Notes under the pieces: generated by a model
Told to the model about the DNA's origin: nothing
The model's database searches: none
The model's input: only the letters and a program-made list of their open reading frames with translations
Position numbers and translations under genes: made by a program
Source: Planctomycetales bacterium 4484_123
Lineage (GTDB): Bacteria; Planctomycetota; Phycisphaerae; SM23-33
Direction of reading: 5' to 3'
DNA: 10,928 nucleotides
Assembly: GCA_002049885.1 (NCBI GenBank)
Contig: MVCS01000035.1
Location: forward strand, 1-10,928
Shown here: positions 1-6,495 of the stretch, piece after piece
Numbering within the stretch: position 1 is the stretch's first letter
Layout: each line of letters begins with the position of its first letter

Positions 1-378
1 GCCGGCCAGGGAGATGTCCAGCACGTCCGAGCCGCTGACGTACGGCCCGTCGTTGATGACGAAACTCAGGTCCAACTGAAGGTCGCCCCCGTACACTGGC
101 GGGGCCGACGACGACCATATCGGGTAGAACCCGGGCGAGTTGCCCAGCAGGTCCACCGGTCCGGTGGTGCCCCTGAAGCGATAAGAGGCGACCTCGGTGC
201 CGCCGGAGTGAACTCGCAAGACGTCAGGCCCGGCGCCGTTGTACTCGTACACGGCGGCCAGGTCGGTGTCAAAAGCGAAGTCGTAGTCCTCGATAACGAC
301 GCTAATGGGAGTGGCCTGGACGCTCGTGGCGAAGACGGCCACGGCCAACAAGGACAAGCACAGAGCCGAGCGTGACAT
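1..378 (-). CDS. Partial exported protein with signal peptide, unknown function
   Basis: This reading frame is open from an ATG at 376-378 to the left edge, giving 126 visible residues. The gene is cut by the window, so its C-terminus is unknown. The start is set by a strong ribosome binding site, AAGGAGG, at 385-391 on the minus strand, 6 nt before the ATG. The N-terminus (MSRSALCLSLLAVAVFATS, then VQA) is a typical Sec signal peptide with likely cleavage after the VQA at about residue 22. The mature part is rich in Asp, Gly, Ser, Tyr and Val and has no Cys, which suggests an extracellular beta-rich protein. I do not recognise the family. A C-terminal sorting signal such as PEP-CTERM is possible but cannot be seen here. 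The gene is divergent from the etfBA operon and has its own promoter and a long leader. Confidence 0.75.
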   Translation of the reverse strand, partial: MSRSALCLSLLAVAVFATSVQATPISVVIEDYDFAFDTDLAAVYEYNGAGPDVLRVHSGGTEVASYRFRGTTGPVDLLGNSPGFYPIWSSSAPPVYGGDLQLDLSFVINDGPYVSGSDVLDISLAG

Positions 379-514
379 GTTGTTCCTCCTTCGTCCCGCC
401 TCTTGGGCGGCCGAGCCAAGCCTCAGTAGGGCGTGGCTGCGCCTGTTCCTACCTCTGGTCATCCGTGAGCAAGCGTAATGAGGCTACCATTTGCCCGTCT
501 GCCTCATTCCTCAA
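379..514 (-). promoter_or_regulatory. Long, possibly structured 5' leader of the exported-protein gene
   Basis: The predicted transcript has about 135 nt before its start codon. Read on the minus strand, it can form a two-part hairpin: GTAG (449-452) with CTAC (426-429), and inside it GGCG (440-443) with CGCC (430-433), closing a 6-nt loop. A second short hairpin, CCGCC/GGCGG, lies at about 395-410, just before the AAGGAGG ribosome binding site. I could not match it to a known riboswitch. The conserved strings of the c-di-GMP-I, cobalamin and SAM classes were not seen. The rest of the 379-758 spacer contains only the two divergent promoters. Confidence 0.35.
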
Positions 515-520
515 AGGCCC

Positions 521-548
521 ATTATACTCTTTCCTGCCCGGCGGTCAA
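521..548 (-). promoter_or_regulatory. Sigma70-like promoter of the leftward exported-protein gene
   Basis: On the minus strand, TTGACC (543-548) and a perfect TATAAT (521-526) are separated by 16 nt. This is the best consensus promoter in the window and sits in an AT-richer pocket. Transcription should start near 513-515, leaving a leader of about 135 nt before the ATG at 378. Confidence 0.7.
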
Positions 549-668
549 GCCCAATTCCTCATTTCGACGGATGTTTAGATGCACCTGGCAGGGGGGTGGT
601 CGGCCGTCGGCGATTTGGCCCGTGGGGCGGCCGGCCCAAGGCAATGTTCGCGGCCCGGTCGATTCGCC

Positions 669-698
669 TTGACTTGGCGGGGGGCCAGTTTCTACATT
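669..698 (+). promoter_or_regulatory. Candidate promoter of the etfB-etfA-acd operon
   Basis: TTGACT (669-674) is followed after 18 nt by TACATT (693-698), a 5/6 and a 4/6 match to the sigma70 consensus. The predicted start at about 705 leaves a leader of about 54 nt before the GTG at 759. It supports the GTG as start over the upstream ATG at 579, which would lie before this promoter. Confidence 0.4.
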
Positions 699-758
699 TC
701 CTCAGCCGCGAAGGGTTGTGTGTTGGTGCCGCGCGGCGCTGGTACGGGAGTGACGGCC

Positions 759-1673
759 GTGGAATATCACTGCGTGGTTTGTGCCAAGCAGGTGCCGGAT
801 ACCAAGCGGATCACCGCCGAGGCCATGAAGGAGGACGGCACGGTCAATCGTGCCGCCCTGCCGGCCATCTTCAATCCCGAGGACCTCAACGCCCTGGAGC
901 TGGCCCTGTCCATTCGCGACGCCCACGGCGGCACGGTGACGGTGATAAGCATGGGACCGCCATCGGCGGCTGAGGTGCTGCGGGAGTCGCTGTACCGCGG
1001 GGCCGACCGGGTGATCCTCATCACCGACCGGCGGGCGGCGGCATCCGACACGCTGGCGACCAGCTACATCCTGGCCTGTGCCATCCGCAAGCTGCCGCAC
1101 GACATCGTGCTCTGTGGCCGGCAGGCCATCGACGGCGATACCGCCCAGGTCGGGCCGCAGTTGGCCGAGAAGCTCGAGCTGCCTCAGATCACCTACCTCG
1201 AGGAGCTGGTTTCACTGGCCGAGCGCACCATTCGGGTCCGGCGGAACGTGGGCAACGGCTTCGAAATCGTGGAGGCGGACCTGCCGGTGCTGCTGACGGT
1301 GATGGAGACGGCCAACTCGCCTCGGCCGCCGGCGGCCAGGCGGCTGATGAAATTCAAGAAGGCCCGCACCCCGGGTGAGCTGGCGGCGGAGGTGGCCGAG
1401 CAGATGGGGGCCGAGCCGGACGACCAGGCCGTCGTGGCCGAGGCCGACAGGCGGGCTCGGCAGCTCCAGGCCCGGGGACTGTTGATGGAGCAGTGGGACC
1501 TGGACGCCATCGGGGCGGATCTGAACTGGTGCGGGCGCACCGGCAGCCCCACCAAGGTGCACCGCATCCAGTCGGTGGTGCTGACCGGCGGACAGTACAG
1601 GGAGTTTCCGCCCACCGAGGAGGGCCTGCGGGAGCTGGTGATGGAGCTCATCGAGGACCACACACTCGGCTAG
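759..1673 (+). CDS. etfB: Electron transfer flavoprotein subunit beta (FixA/EtfB family)
   Basis: EtfB pairs with EtfA to carry electrons between acyl-CoA dehydrogenases and other redox partners in the cytoplasm. The GTG at 759 is chosen because GGGAG at 746-750 lies 8 nt upstream and because family homology begins at VEYHCVVCAKQVPDT; a longer frame from 579 adds 60 unrelated residues. The 304-residue product shows the nucleotide-binding stretch GRQAIDGDTAQVGP (Asp125-Gly-Asp-Thr-Ala-Gln130). It also has the beta signature region at about 155-185 (RRNVGNGFEIVEADLPVLLT) and a C-terminal TGSPTKV segment. That segment is typical of the FixA and bifurcating-type EtfB groups rather than the mitochondrial type. 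It is slightly longer than the usual 250-265 residues, with an alanine/arginine-rich linker near 215-245. etfA follows after 3 nt, so the two are translationally close. The family call is firm; whether the protein bifurcates electrons is inference. Confidence 0.93.
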   Translation: MEYHCVVCAKQVPDTKRITAEAMKEDGTVNRAALPAIFNPEDLNALELALSIRDAHGGTVTVISMGPPSAAEVLRESLYRGADRVILITDRRAAASDTLATSYILACAIRKLPHDIVLCGRQAIDGDTAQVGPQLAEKLELPQITYLEELVSLAERTIRVRRNVGNGFEIVEADLPVLLTVMETANSPRPPAARRLMKFKKARTPGELAAEVAEQMGAEPDDQAVVAEADRRARQLQARGLLMEQWDLDAIGADLNWCGRTGSPTKVHRIQSVVLTGGQYREFPPTEEGLRELVMELIEDHTLG

Positions 1674-1676
1674 GCG

Positions 1677-2682
1677 ATGCCGGGCGAGGAACCGGTCAAC
1701 GAGTCAACGGACATACCGAGCACGGAGATGATCGAGGTCAACCGACAAGGCGAGGTCTGGGTCTTTGCCGAGCAGGAGGCGGGTCAACTCTCGGAGGTGC
1801 CCCTGGAGTTGATGAGCAAGGGCCGGTCGCTGGCGGAGAAGCTGGCCGTGCCCCTGGCGGCAGTTCTGGCCGGGCGGCGAGTGCGCCATCTGGCCGGCAC
1901 GCTCATTGCACACGGGGCCGACAAGGTGTACGTGGTCGAGCACGACCGCCTGGAGCCGTACCAGGCGGCCAGCTACGCCAAGGTCCTTTGCGACCTGATT
2001 GCCGAGCACAGGCCGCAGGTGGTGATGTACGGCGCCACCCACCTGGGCCGGGACCTCGCACGAGCTCCACAAGAACCTGCTGCTCCAGATTCGCCCGGCC
2101 TTCGGCGGCAACATCATCGCCACCATCGTCAACTACGACCGCTGGCCTCAGATGGCCACCGTGCGCGAGGGCGTGATGCCAATGCCCGCGCCGGACCCGG
2201 CCCGGCAAGGCCAGGTCATCGACTGCCCCGCGGGCCTGGACGGGCTGGTCCTGCCGCTGCGGCTGGTCCACTCCGAGCGCCGCCGCCGGAAGGTCAACCT
2301 CAAGGCCGCACGCATCATCGTCGCCGGCGGGGCGGGCGTGGGCAGCAAGGAGAACTTCCAACTCATCTGGGACCTGGCCAGCTGTCTTGGTGCGGCCGTG
2401 GGCGGCTCGCGGGCGGCGGTTGACCTCGGCTACGTGGACCACGACCATCAAGTGGGCCAGACCGGCACCACGGTCCGGCCTGCACTGTACATCGCCTGCG
2501 GCATCAGCGGGGCGGTGCAGCACCGCGCGGGCATGAGCGAGTCGGCCAGGATCCTCGCCATCAACACCGACCGTGAGGCCCCCATCTTCTCCGTGGCCCA
2601 CTATGGCATCGTCGGCGACCTCAAAGAGGTCATTCCCCGCCTCATCAAGGTCATCCGCACCGGCGCCGGTGCGAAAACATAG
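1677..2682 (+). pseudogene. etfA: Electron transfer flavoprotein subunit alpha, frameshifted with internal deletion
   Basis: The first frame (ATG 1677) gives the EtfA N-terminus, from VWVFAEQ to GATHLGRDLA at residue 128 (codon 2058-2060), then runs into unrelated sequence to a stop at 2421-2423. Homology resumes in the next frame from 2059 (HELHKNLLLQIRPAFGGN) and continues to the TAG at 2680-2682. The C-terminal domain II is intact: GGAGVGSKENFQ, the FAD-contacting GQTGTTVRP, and a full match to the alpha signature beginning LYIACGISGAVQH and ending ILAIN. About 20 residues that normally follow GRDLA (the ARL-x-TGLTADCT region) are absent. The lesion is therefore a deletion of about 60-65 nt, with length 3n+2, not a single-base slip. 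A short palindrome, CTCGCACGAG (2055-2064), sits at the junction. A later ATG at 1728 is an alternative start. As written no full EtfA is made. A true pseudogene and an assembly error are both possible. Confidence 0.85.
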
Positions 2683-2726
2683 ACGACACGCGATACCGTT
2701 GCTGTTCCATACAGGGCGCAGTTGCC

Positions 2727-4475
2727 ATGGCCAACTTCTTCACCGACAACGAGGACATCCAGTTCCTTTTCCAGCACATGGACCTGGCCCGGCTGGCCAG
2801 GATCATGGAGGACGATTTCCGCTACGCCCAGCAGTTCGATTACGCCCCCGTGGACGCCGACGATGCCGTGGACAACTACCGGCGGGTGCTGACCATGCTG
2901 GGCGAACTTGCCGCCGACAGGATCGCCCCCACGGCCGAGCAGACCGACCTGACCGGGCCGAAACTCAACGAGGATGGCTCGGTCACCTACGCCCCCGGCA
3001 TCGCCGAGGCCATCCGCCTGCTGGGGGGGGCCGACCTGATGGGCTTCACCCTGCCGTACCGCTTCGGCGGGCTGAACTGCCCCAACCTCATCTACACCAT
3101 GAGCATCGAGATCGTCAGCCGGGCCGATGCGGCGCTGATGAACCTCTACGGCCTCCAGGGCATCGCCGAGACCATCAACGCCTACGCCTCCGAGGAGATC
3201 AAGTCGCAGTACCTGCCGGACATGGCCGCCGGCCGGGCCACCGGGGCCATGGTGCTGACCGAGCCGGACGCCGGCTCCGACCTCCAGGCGGTCAAGGTTC
3301 GCGGCTACCAGGACGAGCAGGGCAACTGGTACGTCCAGGGCGTCAAGCGCTTCATCACCAACGGCTGCGGCGACGTGCTGCTGGTGCTGGCCCGGACCGA
3401 GCCGGAGATCGCCGACGGCCGGGGCCTGAGCCTGTTGCTGGTGGAGCGCGGGCCACGGGTCAAGATCCGCCGGCTGGAGAACAAGCTCGGCATCCACGGC
3501 TCGCCGACGTGTGAAATCTTCTTCGACGATGCCCCGGCCAAGCTCATCGGCGAGCGCCAGCGCGGGCTGGTCACCTACGTCATGAGCCTGATGAACGGGG
3601 CGAGAATGGGAATCGCCGCCCAGGGCCTGGGCATCGCCGAGGCCGCCTTCCGCGTCGCCCGCCAGTACGCTCACAGCCGGCGACAGTTCGGCACGGCCAT
3701 CGAGAACTTCCCCGCCCTCCGCGAACTGATCTCCGACATGCAGGTCGATATCCAGGCCGCCCGGGCGCTGGCCTATTTCTCCTCCTTCTGCGTGGACCTC
3801 CAGTACGGCGCCATGCGGAAGCTGGAACTGGGCCAGGTCGAGGACCCGGCAGAGAAGAAGGCCCTCAACAAACAGTCCCGCACCTACAGGCGACTGAATG
3901 CCATGCTCACGCCGATGAGCAAGTACTACTGCTCCGAGATGTCCGTGCGGGTGGCCAACGGGGCCGTCTCGGTGCTCGGCGGCAGCGGGTACATGAAGGA
4001 CTACCCCGTCGAGCGCCACCTCCGCGACAGCCGAATCACCACCATCTACGAGGGCACCACGCAGTTGCAGATCGTGGCCGCCGTCCGCGGGGTTTCCTCC
4101 GGCACCGCCTGCAATCTCGTCAACGAGCTGTTGGCCGGGCGCGACTGGCCGGCGGAGCTGACCGAGCAGGCCGAGCAGATCCGCGCGGGCAACGAGCTGC
4201 TCAAGCAGGCGGTGGAGTTCGTCAAGGCCCAGCCCGGCACGGAGTACATGGACCTGATGGGCCGGCGCCTGGTGGACATGGCCATCTGCCTCATCGTCGG
4301 TGCGGTGATGCTGGACCATGCCGCCGTCAACGACAGGAAGAAGGTCGTCCTGCGCCGCTGGCTGGCCACCAGGCTGCCGGAGCTGCGCATGAACCACGAG
4401 TTCATCCTCTCCGGCGAGCGTTCGCCCATGACGGATTTCGAGACCCTCGCGGGCCCGGTGCCCGCGGCGGAGTAG
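2727..4475 (+). CDS. Acyl-CoA dehydrogenase, long form with C-terminal extension
   Basis: This FAD enzyme introduces a trans-2,3 double bond into an acyl-CoA and passes electrons to ETF; the genes just upstream encode that ETF. The 582-residue product has an N-terminal helical domain, the first family signature VLTEPDAGSD (176-185), the RRQFG flavin-contact motif (318-322), and the second signature GGSGYMKDYPVERHLRD followed by IYEGTTQLQ. Glu442 in that last motif is at the position of the usual catalytic base. Roughly 125 residues after it form the C-terminal extension seen in the longer bacterial enzymes (FadE/DmdC-like), whereas classical short-chain enzymes are about 380 residues. The ATG at 2727 follows a 44-nt gap and has only a weak ribosome binding site (AGGGCG near 2713). 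The acyl substrate cannot be read from the sequence. Codon use matches the neighbouring genes and the frame is intact. Confidence 0.93.
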   Translation: MANFFTDNEDIQFLFQHMDLARLARIMEDDFRYAQQFDYAPVDADDAVDNYRRVLTMLGELAADRIAPTAEQTDLTGPKLNEDGSVTYAPGIAEAIRLLGGADLMGFTLPYRFGGLNCPNLIYTMSIEIVSRADAALMNLYGLQGIAETINAYASEEIKSQYLPDMAAGRATGAMVLTEPDAGSDLQAVKVRGYQDEQGNWYVQGVKRFITNGCGDVLLVLARTEPEIADGRGLSLLLVERGPRVKIRRLENKLGIHGSPTCEIFFDDAPAKLIGERQRGLVTYVMSLMNGARMGIAAQGLGIAEAAFRVARQYAHSRRQFGTAIENFPALRELISDMQVDIQAARALAYFSSFCVDLQYGAMRKLELGQVEDPAEKKALNKQSRTYRRLNAMLTPMSKYYCSEMSVRVANGAVSVLGGSGYMKDYPVERHLRDSRITTIYEGTTQLQIVAAVRGVSSGTACNLVNELLAGRDWPAELTEQAEQIRAGNELLKQAVEFVKAQPGTEYMDLMGRRLVDMAICLIVGAVMLDHAAVNDRKKVVLRRWLATRLPELRMNHEFILSGERSPMTDFETLAGPVPAAE

Positions 4476-4493
4476 GCGCAAGTGCCGCGGCGG

Positions 4494-4518
4494 CCCCGGC
4501 GGATTGCGCCCGCCGGGG
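4494..4518 (+). terminator. Perfect GC hairpin after the acyl-CoA dehydrogenase gene
   Basis: CCCCGGCGG (4494-4502) pairs with CCGCCGGGG (4510-4518) over 9 bp with a 7-nt loop, starting 19 nt after the stop codon. There is no T-run behind it, so it is not a classic intrinsic terminator. It may stop or pause polymerase, or protect the 3' end of the operon mRNA. Confidence 0.45.
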
Positions 4519-4644
4519 AGGTTCCGGCGGCCCGGACCCATGGGGCCACCGGCCGGGGCGGCCCGGCTCAGCCGGTCCAGGCCGGCGCGGCTGTCAGCGT
4601 CCTGTTGTACGGAAACGAACTTGTCACCCCAAGGCCGCATTTCG

Positions 4645-5751
4645 ATGCCGGGCCAGCCCCCGCACTATCCACCCGCCACCGCCTTCGTGCTGGTGCTGAT
4701 GGTGCTGCTGGCGGCCCTGCTGGTGCCTCCGTGGGCGCGGGCCGGTGCCCTGCGACAGCCGGACCTGGTCCGCCAGATCCTCAGCCCCTGGGTGCTGCCG
4801 GCCCTGGGGCTGGCGCTAGTGATGCGCCACGGCGGCATCGACCTGAGCGTGTGGGTGGTTTTCACCCTGGGGGCGATAGTCTCGGCCCGGCTCGCTGCCG
4901 GCGGGGCTCACCCGCTGGTCGTGCTGGCCGCGGTACTGGCGGTGGGGACGGCCTTCGGGGCCCTGCACGCGGTGGGGACGGCCCGGCTGCGCCTTCCGTC
5001 CTGGGCGGTGACCTTGGCCTCGGCCGCGGTGGGGATGTGGATCGGCAGCCGGCTCAGCGGGGGGCGGGTCTTGGTCGTGCAGCGCGGGTGCCTGGCACGA
5101 TGGCCGGGGGCTGAGAACGAGCTGTTCCTCACCGGGACCTTCATCATCGGCACCATCATGGTCGTGCTGCCGGTCTCGGCCTATCGCTATGTCCGTCGCG
5201 CCCGCCGGGGGCCGGGGTCGATGTCGGCCTCGCTGCTCGCCTCGGGGATGCTCTCGGCCCTTGGAGGGCTGTGCTGGCTGCTGAAGGATGGCCGCAGCCC
5301 CATGCCCGGGCATCTGGTCGGGGACCTGCGAGTCATCGCCGCGGCGGTCCTGGCCGGCGCAGCGACGCTAAAGGGCAACGGCCGTAGCGGCATGGTGTGC
5401 GTGCTGGTGCCCTTTGCCCTGGTGCTTGCGACCATGTGGTGGGAGTGGGTCTGGCCGACGCCGACCTGGCCGGTGGACGTCAATCTGGTGGCGCTGACGT
5501 TGATGACCTTCGTGCCCCAGTGGACCTACACTCGTGCCCTGCGCGACCCTGGTTGGAGGGCGAAGCTCTGGCCCACCCTGGCGGCGTTGGGCGTGCTGTC
5601 GTTGGCCGCCTCCGCCGCCCCCCGGGCAGCGGCGAGGGACGTGCCGCGGACAATCCTGGGCATGGGCCTCTGGCTGCTGGGCTCGACGGCCACTGCCATC
5701 GAGTGGTACAAGCAGCGCCGCTCAGCCGGTCGAGAGCAGGCTCAGGCCTGA
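4645..5751 (+). CDS. RbsC-like (BPD_transp_2) membrane protein, orphan ABC permease homologue
   Basis: The 368-residue product has about ten to twelve hydrophobic segments. It resembles sugar ABC transporter permeases of the RbsC type: VMRHGGIDLSVW (Gly63-Gly-Ile-Asp66) matches the family's GGIDLSVG motif. The LRLPSWAVTLAS stretch matches the family's 'klplp-fivTLgt' segment, and IAAAVLAGAATLKGNG (from about residue 232) matches 'IAAvvlGGtsl-GG-G'. The protein continues past the usual family end (about 320 residues) with two further hydrophobic segments and a basic C-terminus, EWYKQRRSAGREQAQA. No ATPase or periplasmic binding protein gene is near, so transport is unproven, and it may have drifted to another role. 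I chose the ATG at 4645 because the upstream ATG frame from 4504 overlaps the 4494-4518 hairpin and encodes Pro/Arg-rich filler; AAGG at 4631-4634 is a modest ribosome binding site. Confidence 0.6.
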   Translation: MPGQPPHYPPATAFVLVLMVLLAALLVPPWARAGALRQPDLVRQILSPWVLPALGLALVMRHGGIDLSVWVVFTLGAIVSARLAAGGAHPLVVLAAVLAVGTAFGALHAVGTARLRLPSWAVTLASAAVGMWIGSRLSGGRVLVVQRGCLARWPGAENELFLTGTFIIGTIMVVLPVSAYRYVRRARRGPGSMSASLLASGMLSALGGLCWLLKDGRSPMPGHLVGDLRVIAAAVLAGAATLKGNGRSGMVCVLVPFALVLATMWWEWVWPTPTWPVDVNLVALTLMTFVPQWTYTRALRDPGWRAKLWPTLAALGVLSLAASAAPRAAARDVPRTILGMGLWLLGSTATAIEWYKQRRSAGREQAQA

Positions 5752-5799
5752 CCCGGCCAAGCCGGCAGGCACAACCCGCTGCGGAGAGAAAGCAACTGG

Positions 5800-5958
5800 G
5801 AGGGCGGGATTCGCCTTGCGGCGCCTCGGCGGGCTCGGCGTCGAACCCGCGTGGCGTCGCTTCGCTCCGCGCGTGTTCGAATCCCGCCGCCGGGCCGGGT
5901 AAGTCGGGACAGGCTCGTCATCCAGGCAAGGGTGATGTGCCTGGGGGCATTGAACGGA
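5800..5958 (-). repeat. tRNA-tail tandem repeat, unit 1
   Basis: This is the first of two adjacent 159-bp units that differ at only four positions. Described on the plus strand, it has an 86-nt palindromic element (5803-5888) bounded by GGCGGGATTCG and CGAATCCCGCC, an 11-bp perfect inverted repeat. A spacer follows with a 7-bp hairpin CCAGGCA/TGCCTGG (5922-5928/5938-5944), and then the string CATTGAACGGA. The bounding arms are the T-arm sequence of the neighbouring tRNA-Ser. The left edge is imperfect: CGGAGAG, matching the tRNA acceptor tail, lies at 5782-5788 but is separated from the unit by extra bases. Two of the four substitutions fall in the loop of the 7-bp hairpin, so its stem is unchanged. 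Confidence 0.85.
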
Positions 5959-6117
5959 GAGGGCGGGATTCGCCTTGCGGCGCCTCGGCAGGCTCGGCGT
6001 CGAACCCGCGTGGCGTCGCTTCGCTCCGCGCGTGTTCGAATCCCGCCACCGGGCCGGGTAAGTCGGGACAGGCTCGTCATCCAGGCAAGTGTGGTGTGCC
6101 TGGGGGCATTGAACGGA
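5959..6117 (-). repeat. tRNA-tail tandem repeat, unit 2
   Basis: This is the second 159-bp unit, with the same layout: palindromic element at 5962-6047, hairpin at 6081-6087/6097-6103, and then CATTGAACGGA leading straight into the acceptor end of the real tRNA-Ser. On the minus strand the junction between the two units reads as a genuine tRNA 3' tail (T-stem half, CCTCTCC, discriminator G) and then the same downstream flank as the functional tRNA. A third period starts at 6118, but there the intact tRNA replaces the palindromic element. The units are thus aligned with the tRNA gene, not placed at random. Confidence 0.85.
6081..6103 (-). terminator. Hairpin downstream of tRNA-Ser, duplicated at 5922-5944
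   Basis: CCAGGCA and TGCCTGG pair over 7 bp around a 9-nt loop, beginning 11 nt after the 3' end of the tRNA on the minus strand. There is no T-run, so it could be a weak terminator or a processing/protective structure. The copy 159 bp further on keeps the stem and changes only the loop. Confidence 0.35.
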
Positions 6118-6198
6118 GAGGGCGGGATTCGAACCCGCGGTGCCCGAAGGCACACCGGTTTTCGAAACCGGCCCGTTCAGCCGCTCCGGCACCTCTCC
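6114..6198 (-). tRNA. tRNA-Ser (anticodon CGA)
   Basis: On the minus strand the sequence folds into a full class II tRNA. The acceptor stem is GGAGAGG/CCTCTCC with discriminator G (6114). The anticodon stem is CCGGT/ACCGG with loop TTCGAAA and anticodon CGA (reads UCG). The long variable arm is GTGCC-TTCG-GGCAC, and the T-arm is GCGGG-TTCGAAT-CCCGC. The long variable arm and G73 are serine identity features. No CCA is encoded; the next bases are TTC. All helices are perfectly paired, so the gene looks functional, unlike the repeat elements on its 3' side. Confidence 0.96.
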
Positions 6199-6243
6199 GG
6201 CATCGAGAACGTCGGCAGCTCCTGGGCCGCCGGCGCTGCGGTC

Positions 6244-6271
6244 ATTCTAGCAGACTCCCGGAGCCTGTCCA
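6244..6271 (-). promoter_or_regulatory. Candidate promoter of the tRNA-Ser gene
   Basis: On the minus strand, TGGACA (6266-6271, 5/6 match) and TAGAAT (6244-6249, 5/6 match) are 16 nt apart. Transcription from about 6236 would give a 5' leader of about 38 nt before the tRNA at 6198, a normal distance for removal by RNase P. Confidence 0.55.
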
Positions 6272-6495
6272 GCGGGGCGAGTGTCGCCCCTGGATACATC
6301 GGCTGTGTTGGTCGGGGGGTAAAGCAGCCGGGCAAGGCCTGTCCGGCCTTGGGCAGACTGACACGGCGGTGCCGGTCTTCGGCCTGGCAGCGGTCTGTCA
6401 GGTCAGCCGGGAGCACTTTGGGTGGCCTGGGCCGAGTTGACCCGAGTGCCGCAGTCCGTTGGCGAGCCCTGGCGGGCGGTGTAGCCGTTGTTAAC

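Noticed and set aside
379..514. c-di-GMP-I riboswitch in the leader of the exported-protein gene
   Set aside because: A GGTAGC-like string is present, but the conserved GGGCAAACC and GGGACGCAAAGCC elements are absent.
579..758. N-terminal extension of etfB from ATG 579
   Set aside because: It has no homology to EtfB, lies upstream of the candidate promoter, and the GTG at 759 has a well-placed ribosome binding site.
491..973. Forward frame overlapping the start of etfB
   Set aside because: It lies across the promoter region and in another frame of etfB, with low-complexity Arg/Gly composition and no ribosome binding site.
1677..2682. Programmed ribosomal frameshift in etfA
   Set aside because: Conserved residues are missing at the junction, so a frame change alone would not restore the protein, and no slippery heptamer is visible.
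2601..4640. Open reading frame of 679 residues on the minus strand opposite the acyl-CoA dehydrogenase
   Set aside because: It is antisense to a gene with full family motifs, and its His/Gly/Leu/Val-rich repetitive composition is what GC-rich codon bias gives in the opposite frame. No domain is recognisable.
5722..6192. Minus-strand frames with repeated GGIRTRAERSDATRV-type peptides
   Set aside because: They are translations of the tRNA gene and its tail repeats; such peptides are a known false-gene pattern from tRNA T-arms.
5800..6198. CRISPR array
   Set aside because: The repeated unit is 159 bp with no short repeat/variable spacer pattern, and only two copies exist.
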